Shown one piece after another: positions 1 through 11,917 of a stretch of 64,000 bases of DNA. Position numbers and translations under genes: made by a program. Positions within the stretch are counted from its first letter, which is position 1, and each line of letters begins with the position of its first letter. The DNA is from Nemertoderma westbladi (taxonomy: Eukaryota > Xenacoelomorpha > Nemertodermatida > Nemertodermatidae), in assembly GCA_032718475.1 (NCBI GenBank), contig JAUCBJ010009140.1, positions 52,488-116,487 of the forward strand, given 5' to 3'. The notes under the pieces were generated by a model, which searched no databases, was not told the origin of the DNA, and was given only the letters and a program-made list of their open reading frames with translations.

Positions 1-3000
1 ATCCAACCAATCTTATATCCAACCAATCTTATATCCAACCAATCTTATATCCAACCAATCTTATATCCAACCAATCTTATATCCAACCAATCTTATATCC
101 AACCAATCTTATATCCAACCAATCTTATATCCAACCAATCTTACTGTATCCAACCAATCTTATATCCAACCAATCTTATATCCAACCAATCTTATATCCA
201 ACCAATCTTACTGTATCCAACCAATCTTATATCCAACCAATCTTATATCCAACCAATCTTATATCCAACCAATCTTATATCCAACCAATCTTACTGTATC
301 CAACCAATCTTATATCCAACCAATCTTATATCCAACCAATCTTATATCCAACCAATCTTACTGTATCCAACCAATCTTATATCCAACCAATCTTACTGTA
401 TCCAACCAATCTTATATCCAACCAATCTTATATCCAACCAATCTTATATCCAACCAATCTTATATCCAACCAATCTTACTGTATCCAACCAATCTTATAT
501 CCAACCAATCTTATATCCAACCAATCTTATATCCAACCAATCTTCTTACTTCATCCAACCAATCTTACTGTATCCAACCAATCTTACTGTATCCAACCAA
601 TCTTACTGTATCCAACTAATCTTATATCCAACCAATCATATATCCAACCAATCTTATATCCAACCAATCTTACTGTATCCAACCAATCTTACTTCATCCA
701 ACCAATCTTATATCCAACCAATCTTATATCCAACCAATCTTACTGTATCCAACCAATCTTTACTGTATCCAACCAATCTTACTGTATCCAACCAATCTTA
801 TATCCAACCAATCTTATATCCAACCAATCTTATATCCAACCAATCTTACTGTATCCAACCAATCTTATATCCAACCAATCTTATATCCAACCAATCTTAT
901 ATCCAACCAATCTTATATCCAACCAATCTTACTGTATCCAACCAATCTTATATCCAACCAATCTTATATCCAACCAATCTTATATCCAACCAATCTTATA
1001 TCCAACCAATCTTACTGTATCCAACCAATCTTATATCCAACCAATCTTATATCCAACCAATCTTACTGTATCCAACCAATCTTATATCCAACCAATCTTA
1101 TATCCAACCAATCTTATATCCAACCAATCTTCTTACTTCATCCAACCAATCTTACTGTATCCAACCAATCTTACTGTATCCAACTAATCTTATATCCAAC
1201 CAATCATATCCAACCAATCTTATATCCAACCAATCTTACTGTATCCAACCAATCTTACTGTATCCAACCAATCTTACTGTATCCAACCAATCTTACTGTA
1301 TCCAACCAATCTTACTGTATCCAACCAATCTTATATCCAACCAATCTTATATCCAACCAATCTTATATCCAACCAATCTTACTGTATCCAACCAATCTTA
1401 CTTCATCCAACCAATCTTATATCCAACCAATCTTATATCCAACCAATCTTACTGTATCCAACCAATCTTACTGTATCCAACCAATCTTACTTCATCCAAC
1501 CAATCTTATATCCAACCAATCTTATATCCAACCAATCTTACTGTATCCAACCAATCTTACTTCATCCAACCAATCTTATATCCAACCAATCTTATATCCA
1601 ACCAATCTTATATCCAACCAATCTTACTGTATCCAACCAATCTTACTGTATCCAACCAATCTTTACTGTATCCAACCAATCTTACTGTATCCAACCAATC
1701 TTATATCCAACCAATCTTATATCCAACCAATCTTACTGCATCCAACCAATCTTACTGTATCCAACCAATCTTACTGTATCCAACCAATCTTACTGTATCC
1801 AACCAATCTTACTGTATCCAACCAATCTTATATCCAACCAATCTTACTGTATCCAACCAATCTTATATCCAACCAATCTTATATCCAACCATTATTATAT
1901 CCAACCAATGTTACTGTATCCAACCAATCTTACTGTATCCAACTAATCTTACTGTATCCAACCAATCTTACTGTATCCAACCAATCTTACCGTATCCAAC
2001 CAATCTTATATCCAACCAATCTTATATCCAACCAATCTTATATCCAACCAATCTTACTGTATCCAACTAATCTTTACTGTATCCAACCAATCGTACTGTA
2101 TCCAACAAATCTTATATCCAACCAATCATATATCCAACCAATCATATATCCAACCAATCTTACTGTATCCAACCAATCTTATATCCAACCAATCTTATAT
2201 CCAACCAATATTACTGTATCCAACTAATCTTTACTGTATCCAACCAATCTTACTGTATCCAACAAATCTTATATCCAACCAATCATATATCCAACCAATC
2301 ATATATCCAACCAATCTTACTGTATCCAACCAATCTTATATCCAACCAATCTTATATCCAACCAATCTTACTGTATCCAACCAATCTTATATCCAACCAA
2401 TCTTACTGTATCCAACCAATCATATATCCAACCATTATTATATCCAACCAATCTTACTGTATCCAACCAATCTTACTGTATCCAACCAATCTTACTGTAT
2501 CCAACCAATCTTACCGTATCCAACCAATCTTATATCCAACCAATCTTACTGTATCCAACCAATCTTATATCCAACCAATCTTACTGTATCCAACCAATCA
2601 TATATCCAACCATTATTATATCCAACCAATCTTACTGTATCCAACCAATCTTACTTCATCCAACCAATCTTACTGTATCCAACCAATCTTATATCCAACC
2701 AATCTTATATCCAACCAATCTTACTGTATCCAACCAATCTTATATCCAACCAATCTTACTGTATCCAACCAATCTTACTGTATCCAACCAATCTTACTGT
2801 ATCCAACCAATCTTACTGTATCCAACCAATCTTACTGTATCCAACCAATCATATATCCAACCATTATTATATCCAACCAATCTTACTGTATCCAACCAAT
2901 CTTATATCCAACCAATCTTACTGTATCCAACCAATCATATATCCAACCATTATTATATCCAACCAATCTTACTGTATCCAACCAATCTTACTGTATCCAA

Positions 3001-6000
3001 CCAATCTTACTTCATCCAACCAATCTTACTGTATCCAACCAATCTTACTGTATCCAACCAATCTTACTGTATCCAACCAATCTTACTTCATCTAACCAAT
3101 CTTACTGTATCCAACCAATCTTACTTCATCCAACCAATCTTATATCCAACCAATCTTATATCCAACCAATCTTACTGTATCCAACCAATCTTACTGTATC
3201 CAACCAATCTTATATCCAACCAATCTTACTGTATCCAACCAATCTTATATCCAACCAATCTTACTGTATCCAACCAATCTTATATCCAACCAATCTTACT
3301 GTATCCAACCAATCTTACTGTATCCAACCAATCTTACTGTATCCAACCAATCTTACTGTATACAACCAATCTTACTGTATCCAACCAATCTTACTGTATC
3401 CAACCAATCATATATCCAACCAATCTTACTGTATCCAACCAATCTTACTGTATCCAACCAATCATATATCCAACCAATCTTACTGTATCCAACCAATCTT
3501 ATATCCAACCAATCTTACTGTATCCAACCAATCATATATCCAACCATTATTATATCCAACCAATCTTACTGTATCCAACCAATCTTACTGTATCCAACCA
3601 ATCTTACTTCATCCAATCAATCTTACTGTATCCAACCAATCTTACTGTATCCAACCAATCTTACTGTATCCAACCAATCTTACTGTATCCAACCAATCTT
3701 ACTTCATCCAACCAATCTTACTGTATCCAACCAATCTTACTTCATCCAACCAATCTTATATCCAACCAATCTTATATCCAACCAATCTTACTGTATCCAA
3801 CCAATCTTATATCCAACCAATCTTATATCCAACCAATCTTATATCCAACCAATCTTACTGTATCCAACCAATCTTATATCCAACCAATCTTATATCCAAC
3901 CAATCATATATCCAACCAATCTTATATCCAACCAATCTTACTGTATCCAACCAATCTTACTTCATCCAACCAATCTTATATCCAACCAATCTTATATCCA
4001 ACCAATCTTATATCCAACCAATCTTATATCCAACCAATCTTACTGTATCCAACCAATCTTACTTCATCCAACCAATCTTATATCCAACCAATCTTATATC
4101 CAACCAATCTTACTGTATCCAACCAATCTTACTGTTTCCAACCAATCTTACTGTATCCAACCAATCTTACTGTATCCAACCAATCTTATATCCAACCAAT
4201 CTTACTGTATCCAACCAATCATATATCCAACCATTATTATATCCAACCAATCTTACTGTATCCAACCAATCTTACTGTATCCAACCAATCTTACTGTATC
4301 CAACCAATCTTACTGTATCCAACCAATCTTACTGTATCCAACCAATCTTATATCCAACCAATCTTACTGTATCCAACCAATCTTACTGTATCCAACCAAT
4401 CTTACCGTATCCAACCAATCTTATATCCAACCAATCTTACTGTATCCAACCAATCTTATATCCAACCAATCTTACTGTATCCAACTAATCTTACTTCATC
4501 CAACCAATCTTACCGTATCCAACCAATCTTATATCCAACCAATCTTATATCCAACCAATCTTATATCCAACCAATCTTATATCCAACCAATCTTACTGTA
4601 TCCAACCAATCTTACTGTATCCAACCAATCTTACCGTATCCAACCAATCTTATATCCAACCAATCTTATATCCAACCAATCTTACTGTATCCAACCAATC
4701 TTTACTGTATCCAACCAATCTTACTGTATCCAACCAATCTTATATCCAACCAATCTTATATCCAACCAATCATATATCCAACCATTATTATATCCAGCCA
4801 ATCTTACTGTATCCAACCAATCTTACTGTATCCAACCAATCTTACTGTATCCAACCAATCTTATATCCAACCAATCTTACTGTATCCAACCAATCTTACT
4901 GTATCCAACCAATCTTACTGTATCCAACCAATCTTTACTGTATCCATCCAATCTTACTGTATCCAACCAATCTTTACTGTATCCAACCAATCTTACTGCA
5001 TCCAACCAATCTTATATCCAACCAATCTTATATCCAACCAATCTTATATCCAACCAATCTTATACCCAACCAATCTTATATCCAACCAATCTTACTGTAT
5101 CCAACCAATCTTACTGTATCCAACCAATCTTATATCCAACCAATCTTACTGTATCCAACCAATCTTATATCCAACCAATCTTACTGTATCCAACCAATCT
5201 TACTGTATCCAACCAATCTTACTGTATCCAACCAATCTTACTGTATCCAACCAATCTTATATCCAACCAATCTTATATCCAACCAATCTTATATCCAACC
5301 AATCTTATATCCAACCAATCATATATCCAACCATTATTATATCCAACCAATCTTATATCCAACCAATCATATATCCAACCAATCTTATATCCAACCAATC
5401 TTACTGTATCCAACCAATCTTATATCCAACCAATCTTATATCCAACCAATCATATATCCAACCAATCTTATATCCAACCAATCTTACTGTATCCAACCAA
5501 TCTTACTGTATCCAACCAATCTTACTGTATCCAACCAATCTTACTGTATCCAACCAATCTTATATCCAACCAATCTTATATCCAACCAATCTTATATCCA
5601 ACCAATCTTACTGTATCCAACAAATCTTACTGTATCCAACCAATCTTATATCCAACCAATCATATATCCAACCAATCATATATCCAACCATTATTATATC
5701 CAACCAATCATATATCCAACCATTATTATATCCAACCAATCTTATATCCAACCAATCTTACTGTATCCAACCAATCTTACTGTATCCAACCAATCTTACT
5801 GTATCCAACCAATCTTATATCCAACCAATCATATATCCAACCATTATTATATCCAACCAATCTTACTGTATCCAACCAATCTTACTGTATCCAACCAATC
5901 TTACTGTATCCAACCAATCTTATATCCAACCAATCTTACTGTATCCAACCAATCTTACTGTATCCAACCAATCTTACTGTATCCAACCAATCTTATATCC

Positions 6001-6850
6001 AACCAATCTTATATCCAACCAATCTTATATCCAACCAATCATATATCCAACCAATCATATATCCAACCATTATTATATCCAACCAATCTTACTGTATCCA
6101 ACCAATCTTACTGTATCCAACCAATCTTATATCCAACCAATCTTATATCCAACCAATCTTACTGTATCCAACCAATCTTACTGTATCCAACCAATCTTAC
6201 TGTATCCAACCAATCTTACTGTATCCAACCAATCTTACTGTATCCAACCAATCTTACTGTATCCAACCAATCTTACTGTATCCAACCAATCTTACTGTAT
6301 CCAACCAATCTTACTGTATCCAACCAATCTTACTGTATCCAACCAATCTTATATCAAACCAATCTTACTGTATCCAACCAATCTTACTGTATCCAACCAA
6401 TCTTACTGTATCCAACCAATCTTACTGTATCCAACCAATCTTACCGTATCCAACCAATCTTATATCCAACCAATCTTACTGTATCCAACCAATCTTTACT
6501 GTATCCAACCAATCTTACTGTATCCAACCAATCTTATATCCATCCAATCTTACTGTATCCAACCAATCTTTACTGTATCCAACCAATCTTATATCCAACC
6601 AATCTTATACCCGACCAATCTTATATCCAACCAATCTTATACCCAACCAATCTTATATCCAACCAATCTTACTGTATCCAACCAATCTTACTGTATCCAA
6701 CCAATCTTATATCCAACCAATCTTATATCCAACCAATCTTACTGTATCCAACCAATCTTACTGTATCCAACCAATCTTACTATATCCAACCAATCTTACT
6801 GTATCCTACCAATCTTACTATATCCAACCAATCTTACTGTATCTTACTTT
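1..6850. repeat. 16/19-bp satellite array (CCAAT-rich)
   Basis: The stretch is an almost uninterrupted tandem array that runs off the left edge of the window. Two unit types alternate irregularly: a 16-mer (atatccaaccaatctt) and a 19-mer with actgt in place of at (actgtatccaaccaatctt). Minor variants are a ttcat linker, an accgt form, aatcat for aatctt, and an attattat form. By length it holds roughly 390-400 units (estimated, not counted). Each unit carries CCAAT, or ATTGG on the other strand. The last units (about 6780-6850) are degenerate and run into a minus-strand open frame. No gene is seen inside. Confidence 0.97.
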
Positions 6851-7531
6851 ACTGCATCTCGCCAATCCCAATATATCGAACTGCATCCCACCAATATCTC
6901 GCCTGGTCAGTCGAAATAAATTTAAATTTGCTATCAGATTGACAAATTCTCCTGAGGTTATCTGCTGCTGCAAAAAGCTCAACTCTAACCATCTCTCTGT
7001 CAGTATTGAACAAATTGGTTTGGTTAGGGTTTGTACATAGTTCAGCCGATAGTTCTGCAGAGATCTCGGTAGGTAGTTCGGCCGATATTTCGGTAGGTAG
7101 TTCGATCTCATCTGATGTAGTGTTAACCTCGATCTCATGGCTGAAAGGTTCAAGACAATTGTTCCACGGTACTAGAAGATCTTCTGTTGCATTGCCGGGG
7201 GAACCAACTTCGTCATCACCATCCAATTCCTCTGAGCTTTCAAATAAACATTCATTGACATTATGGTTACCGCTACCGGTATCGACACTGGTAGTTTTGT
7301 GTTGTTGCACTGGAGTTCCTAGTTCCAAACATGTCCCTAGTTCCAAACATGTTCCAAGTTCCAAACAATTACCACGATCGGCGCAGGTTTCCAGTTCCAA
7401 GCAGTTATATTGTTTCGATTGTTTCAGCTTTGATCGTTTCGATAAACACGAACGGCTTTTGCTCTTGACATGTTTATTTGTTTTATTTAATAAAAAATCT
7501 CTTCGCTTCAATTTTCTTCTAGTCTTTATAT
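6849..7531 (-). CDS. Putative exon 2 of Psq-like repeat gene, locus A (terminal exon?)
   Basis: An open frame of about 227 codons on the minus strand follows a splice-acceptor-like sequence (ttattttcag, then AT ATA AAG) and ends at a TAA at 6849-6851. It starts in phase 1, so a G from the previous exon would give GAT (D). The first residues, (D)IKTRRKLKRRDFLLNK, align with the exons at 15118 (DLKKRVKLEGTNYIFNK) and 24393 (DLKARMKLKGTDFIFNQ), which supports a shared origin. The middle is acidic and internally repetitive, with CLELGT three times and ELPTEISA twice. The C-terminus (YWWDAVRYIGIGEMQ) borders the 16/19-bp satellite. The exon has no ATG of its own near its start. An internal donor could exist; I did not identify one. 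The function is unknown. Confidence 0.5.
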
Positions 7532-8227
7532 CTGAAAATAAGTTAATATTGTATTAATAAATAAAAACTAGTTAAACTAGTTAGCGGTGCTTGCGCACTG
7601 CGGAAGAAGCTCTCTAGCTTCAGACGACTGTTCAACTGTCCACCTCTTCGTTCAAGTTACACTCAAAATAATGTATATACATCAATGTATATATATCACA
7701 TCTAAATGACCTTTATTATGTTCTTTAAGAGTTAAAGAACAGAAGGCGGCGCATAATTATTGACCTTTCAATAAGTTTACTATATTATTATTAGAAGTTC
7801 GTTAGGACTTCTTACTGTTAAAGTATTCACTATCTATCTATGTGTATGTATGTATGTATGTATCTGTGTATGTATGTATGTATGTATGTATGTATGTATG
7901 TATGTGTATCGGGTGAACTGTTCCGAAGCTATAGTTTCTCCGTCAATGAAAGTTATATCAATCGACCCAACTCAACCCCAGGATGTGGAAAAATGTTTCG
8001 GAAAAAATTATTAAAGCGTCTTTTTTTTATTTCGAAAAATAGCTCCAAAACACGAAATTTGCCATAGACTCAATGATAGAAACACCAGCTGCTGGTGATC
8101 ATGAAGGCCTAGTAAATTACTAACTATTGATTGAATGGATAGGCCCAAACTGCACAGAAGTATATTACTTGCCAAGTTTATTACTCTCTCACTCTATCCC
8201 AGACAAGTAATCAAATATTAACTGGTT
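7532..8227. other. Intergenic/presumed intronic sequence of locus A with a GTAT microsatellite
   Basis: No gene is visible. A (tgta)n-type microsatellite lies at about 7843-7905. If locus A is one gene, this stretch is part of the intron between the HTH exon (9102-9257) and the exon at 6849-7531. The short open frame across the microsatellite is simple repeat read as protein. Confidence 0.5.
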
Positions 8228-8520
8228 GTTTGTAAGGTATTATCCCGCCAGCTGAATAGCCCTTCCCTGTGTGCCAACTAATAGTGTATTATTATTGTAG
8301 TATACTAGGCCTACACAAGTTTGTAATGTATTATCCCGCCAGCTGAATAGCTCTTCCCAGTGTGCCAACTAATAAAGGCCTACACAAGTTTGTAATGTAT
8401 TATCCCGCCAGCTGCATAGCTCTTCCCAGTGTACCAACTAATAGTATATATATTATTATAGCATACTAGGCCTACACAAGTTTGTAATGTATTATCCCGC
8501 CAGCTGAATAGCTCTAGTAG
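8228..8520. repeat. Four-copy direct repeat (69-92 bp unit)
   Basis: Four consecutive copies begin at about 8228, 8319, 8388 and 8480. Each starts gtttgtaa.gtattatccc and continues with gccagctg.atagc. The copies differ by an AT-rich insertion before aggcctacacaa, and the last copy is truncated at agctcta. The copies are closely similar, so the duplication is recent or has been homogenised. No coding potential is seen. Confidence 0.85.
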
Positions 8521-8689
8521 GTCTATATACATGATATTGTAGCTCTAGCCAATCAGAGAGCTAAATTCCACAACACGTTTTTTTTCTTCATCATGTCCAA
8601 AAATCAGCGGAAGAATGGAGACAGGAAAGAAGCTAAGAGTTTCTTAATTAAAAAATATATCAGTTGTCTGACATGGATGAACAATAGTG

Positions 8690-9101
8690 AATAATAAACT
8701 GAACACTATACCTGGATGGTCTGTTGGGAAATAAACTATACCTGGATGGTCTGTTGGGAAATAAACTATAGCTGGATGGTCTGTTGGGAAATAAACTATA
8801 CCTGGATGGTCTGTTGGGAAATAAACTATACCTGGATGGTTTGTTGGGAAATAAACTATACCTGGATGGTTTGTTGGGTAATAAACTATACCTGGATGGT
8901 CTGTTGGGAAATAAACTATACCTGGATGGTTTGTTGGTAAATAAACTATACCTGGATGGTCTGTTGGGAAATAAACTATACCTGGATGGTTTGTTGGGAA
9001 ATAAACTATACCTGGATGGTCTGTTGGGAAATAAACTATACCTGGATGGTCTGTTGGGAAATAAACTATACCTGGATGGTTTGTTGGGAAATAAACTATA
9101 C
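8690..9101 (-). repeat. 30-bp tandem array, locus A (about 14 units)
   Basis: About 14 units of 30 bp abut the HTH exon. On the minus strand each unit encodes the decapeptide T[D/N]HPGIVYFP in frame with the exon. It also contains CCATCCAG followed by GTATAG, the same sequence found at the presumed exon end. Unit variants (ctgttggg/tttgttggg, gggaaa/gggtaa, ttggtaaat) also occur in the arrays at 15185-18655 and 50440-51956, so the three arrays share ancestry or exchange sequence. It is open in other frames as well, because the period is a multiple of three. Confidence 0.95.
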
Positions 9102-9257
9102 CTGGATGGTCTGTTTTCTTAACGAATTTTCTCATCGTCTCATAAGGAACACCATTTTTGGAACACGAGTGCTTCAAACTGGATCCCTTTAGGTAGTCGC
9201 TGAAAGTGGCTTCTACTTGTTTAGGAGTGTATTTGCGAGAAGAGAAATTCAAACGAC
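9102..9257 (-). CDS. Psq-like helix-turn-helix exon, locus A
   Basis: This is a 156-nt minus-strand exon. It follows an acceptor (tttcaatttag, then GT CGT TTG) and ends at CCATCCAG|GTATAG; both boundaries are phase 1. It encodes KYTPKQVEATFSDYLKGSSL and then GVPYETMRKFVKK. The pattern of a basic/aromatic start, a helix, a Ser-rich link and GVPYETMRK resembles the Pipsqueak (Psq) helix-turn-helix found in transcription factors and CENP-B/pogo-type proteins, which binds DNA (family assignment from memory of the motif). Two further copies, at 18656-18805 and 51957-52115, are closely similar. Upstream exons are not identified; a LINE lies on the upstream side. Confidence 0.6.
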
Positions 9258-9649
9258 CTAAATTGAAAATGGTTTAATAACAATTTATCAAAACAATTCA
9301 AATTGATAAAATTATATAGACTTTAAAGAGCGTGGATTCTAGTGGGTAGTAGAAGGAAGCAGATCTCGGCTACCGGTATTACGTACAGGTACTGCGTCAA
9401 TACAACTACCAATACGCTTGTGCAGGCAGAATAATGGCTACGCTCACAAGTAATTAAAAGCCAGATCATATCAAATCAAGAAGAAAAACATAAACGGGAA
9501 TAAACATTATTTAGTAACATAAACCGCCCCCAAATTGGAAATCTTAAACTGAAACACTAGGCTCTTATTCAAGTATAGATAAGGAATTTAACGGAATATA
9601 TAAAAGTAGAAGTAGACGTAGTAAAAGTAGAATATAACAGAAGACAGAG
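9258..9649. other. Sequence between HTH exon A and the LINE, no gene seen
   Basis: AT-rich sequence with no convincing open frame. Any upstream exon of locus A would have to lie here or beyond the LINE. A short-codon-rich purine stretch (9590-9650) leads into the LINE. Confidence 0.4.
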
Positions 9650-11258
9650 AAGAAAGAAGAACCAACCTGTTGAAATGTAAAAAGACACTAAAGATTGCTA
9701 CAATGAACGCATGCACGCTGAAAGCACTTACCAAACATAGTGACATGGTCGCTCTGGCAATGGAATATAACATCGACATCATCTGCATCCAAGAACATCG
9801 GATTTGTCATGAAGACACTGCCATGAAGTACAATGACATTGGAAATGGATGAACGCTAGTGACAAGTTCAGCAGTAAGAAACTCGGCCAATGCATCAATT
9901 GGTGGAGTAGGAATTCTGCTAAGCCCATTTGCACTTAAGACCCTAAACAACATCGAATCTATAAATTCCAGGGTTATGATCGCAACATTTGATGGGAATC
10001 CCAAGGCAACAGTTATATGTTGCTACAGTCCAACCAATGCCTCAGAGCCAGAACAAGCAGTCAAGTTTTATGAAGATCTGACTATTCTATTCTATATAGG
10101 ATTAGGCCTCACATAGAGAAACTACTGCGTAAGAGCCAAAACGGATTTCGACCAAGTAGATCAACGATAGCTCAAATACTTGCACTACGGAGACTTATTG
10201 AAGGAATTAAGTCAAAGAATCTCCCCGCAGTCATGACTTTTGTGGACTTCAAGAAGGCATTCGACTCCATCCATAGAGGTAAAATGCTTGAAATCCTAAG
10301 AGCTTATGGAATACCAGAAGTAATTGTTGCTGGCATTGGATTGTTATATTGTGACACAGAAGCGCAGGTACTCTCACCAGATGGTGAAACTGAGTTTTTT
10401 TTCTCAATCCTGGCTGGCGTACTGCAAGGTGACACATTAGCACCATTACTATTTGTAATTGTGCTGGATTACGCAATGAGGACGGCCACAAAGGGTGAAG
10501 ATCTGGGATTCACACTTCAAGAACTCAGAAGTAGTAGATATCCGGCAACTACAGTCACAGACACCGACCGTACTGCCAGGTGACTGGGATTGCATACCAG
10601 GACCAGGATTGCATATAAATGCTACCAAGACCGAATTCATGACCTTGTTGATGGAAACTTGACAACCATTGATAATAATCAACAAAGGAAGGTCGATGAC
10701 TTCCAGTACCTTGGATCATGGATAGAGAGTAGCTAAAAGGACATAGAAGTTAGGAAAGCAAAGGCTTGGGTAGCTCTATCAAAAATGGATACCATCTGGA
10801 AATCAGATCTCTCCAGGCACCTGAAGACTAAGTTCTTTCGAGCCACAGTGGAAAGTGTATTTTTATACGGGGGTGAAACCCAGACACTGACTAAATCACT
10901 TGAACAACGAATTGATGGTTGCTACACAAGACTACTAAGGGCAGCCCTAAACATCAGCTGGAGACAACACATGACAAACGCCGAGCTTTATGGTACAATA
11001 TCACCTGTATCAACCACCCTCCGTGAACGCAGATTAAGATTCAGTGGGCACTGCTGGCGAAGTAAAGACGAGGTCATACCAGATCTACTTCTCTGGCAAC
11101 CAACTCATGGAAAACGTAGTCGTGGACGACCGGCCATAACATATATAGATCAACTTGAAAGGGATACTGAACTTGGGAGAAACGAAATTGCGACAACTAT
11201 GGAGAATCGGGAAGCCTGGAAGGATCTCATTTCTACTTTCCCAGTTCACTCGACCTAG
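9650..11258 (+). mobile_element. Defective RTE-like LINE, copy 1 (endonuclease and reverse transcriptase remnants)
   Basis: This is a non-LTR retrotransposon fragment. An AP-endonuclease part (9670-10080) has KIATMNA.TLK, the catalytic-type QEHR and CCYSPTNASE. It is broken by a stop at about 9850, where the sister copy at 59820 has TGG. The sequence then jumps at about 10085-10098 into the RT palm, with NGFRPSRST, motif A TFVDFKKAFDSI (10233 on) and motif B LQGDTLAPLLF, so the endonuclease-RT linker is deleted. The RT catalytic FADD/YxDD motif is missing: the frame ends at 10583 after VTDTD. The 3' part (10692-11258, with an in-frame stop near 10735) keeps the typical C-terminal region, FLYGGETQTLTKSLEQRIDG and RERRLRFSGHCWR. 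The clade assignment rests on this RTE-type C-terminus. The copy is dead. Confidence 0.88.
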
Positions 11259-11917
11259 TAATAGTAGTATATAAAAGTAAGTTCTTGTATATCAAACGGA
11301 TTTTAGAAAATTAAATTTATATTTCGGTAAATTCAAAGTAGTTTTCAGTATTCGGTTTAATGAAGTTTTATAAACGTTTCCGTTTAATGTTCAGAATATT
11401 CTGATCGATTTAAGATATTCCTTTTGAATACCAGATTTTTCATTTTATTCAGAAAGAAAGCAATTCTGTGCTGTACCTATTGTACAAAAAACAACATATT
11501 GGCAACAACCAACAAATAATGTGTTAATTCTATTGAATTTTACACAAGGCTAACTGTATATAAACGGCCGACTAATTTATTGATTACTCCATTTGGTTTT
11601 CAGAAATCCAAAAAAAATTTATATCAAAATGGAAATGGAAATGGAAATTTTAGAATCGAAATGAATTTAAGGAAATTTATTTTGAACGTTTTGTAATCAA
11701 AATAACAAAATTTAAATTCAATTACAACTTTCTGAAATTTAAACGACCGGGGTTTATGAAACTCAATTACAATATTCTGAAATCCAAGGGAAAGATTATA
11801 TAATTCAATTGTAGTTTCTGAAATACATGTGGAAAAGGTGTAGTTACGTCACGAGTTCGGATTGCAAATTATAAAACTTCAAATGCAGCGCGAAGGCCTT
11901 GCAGAAACTCTGCAGTT
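11259..11917. other. AT-rich intergenic sequence, no gene seen
   Basis: Low-complexity AT-rich DNA with several tttctgaaat-type half-repeats (about 11590-11820). It may hold the LINE 3' tail and the left flank of the 67-bp array. No coding signal or RNA gene is recognised. Confidence 0.5.

Noticed and set aside
1-6850. CRISPR-like array
   Set aside because: Units are contiguous with no unique spacers, and the context is eukaryotic.
7006-7557. 183-codon + strand frame opposite exon 2A
   Set aside because: Shadow of the minus-strand frame; the minus strand has the acceptor and homologues, this one has none.
7840-8067. 75-codon frame MCMYVCMY…
   Set aside because: It is a tgta microsatellite read as protein.
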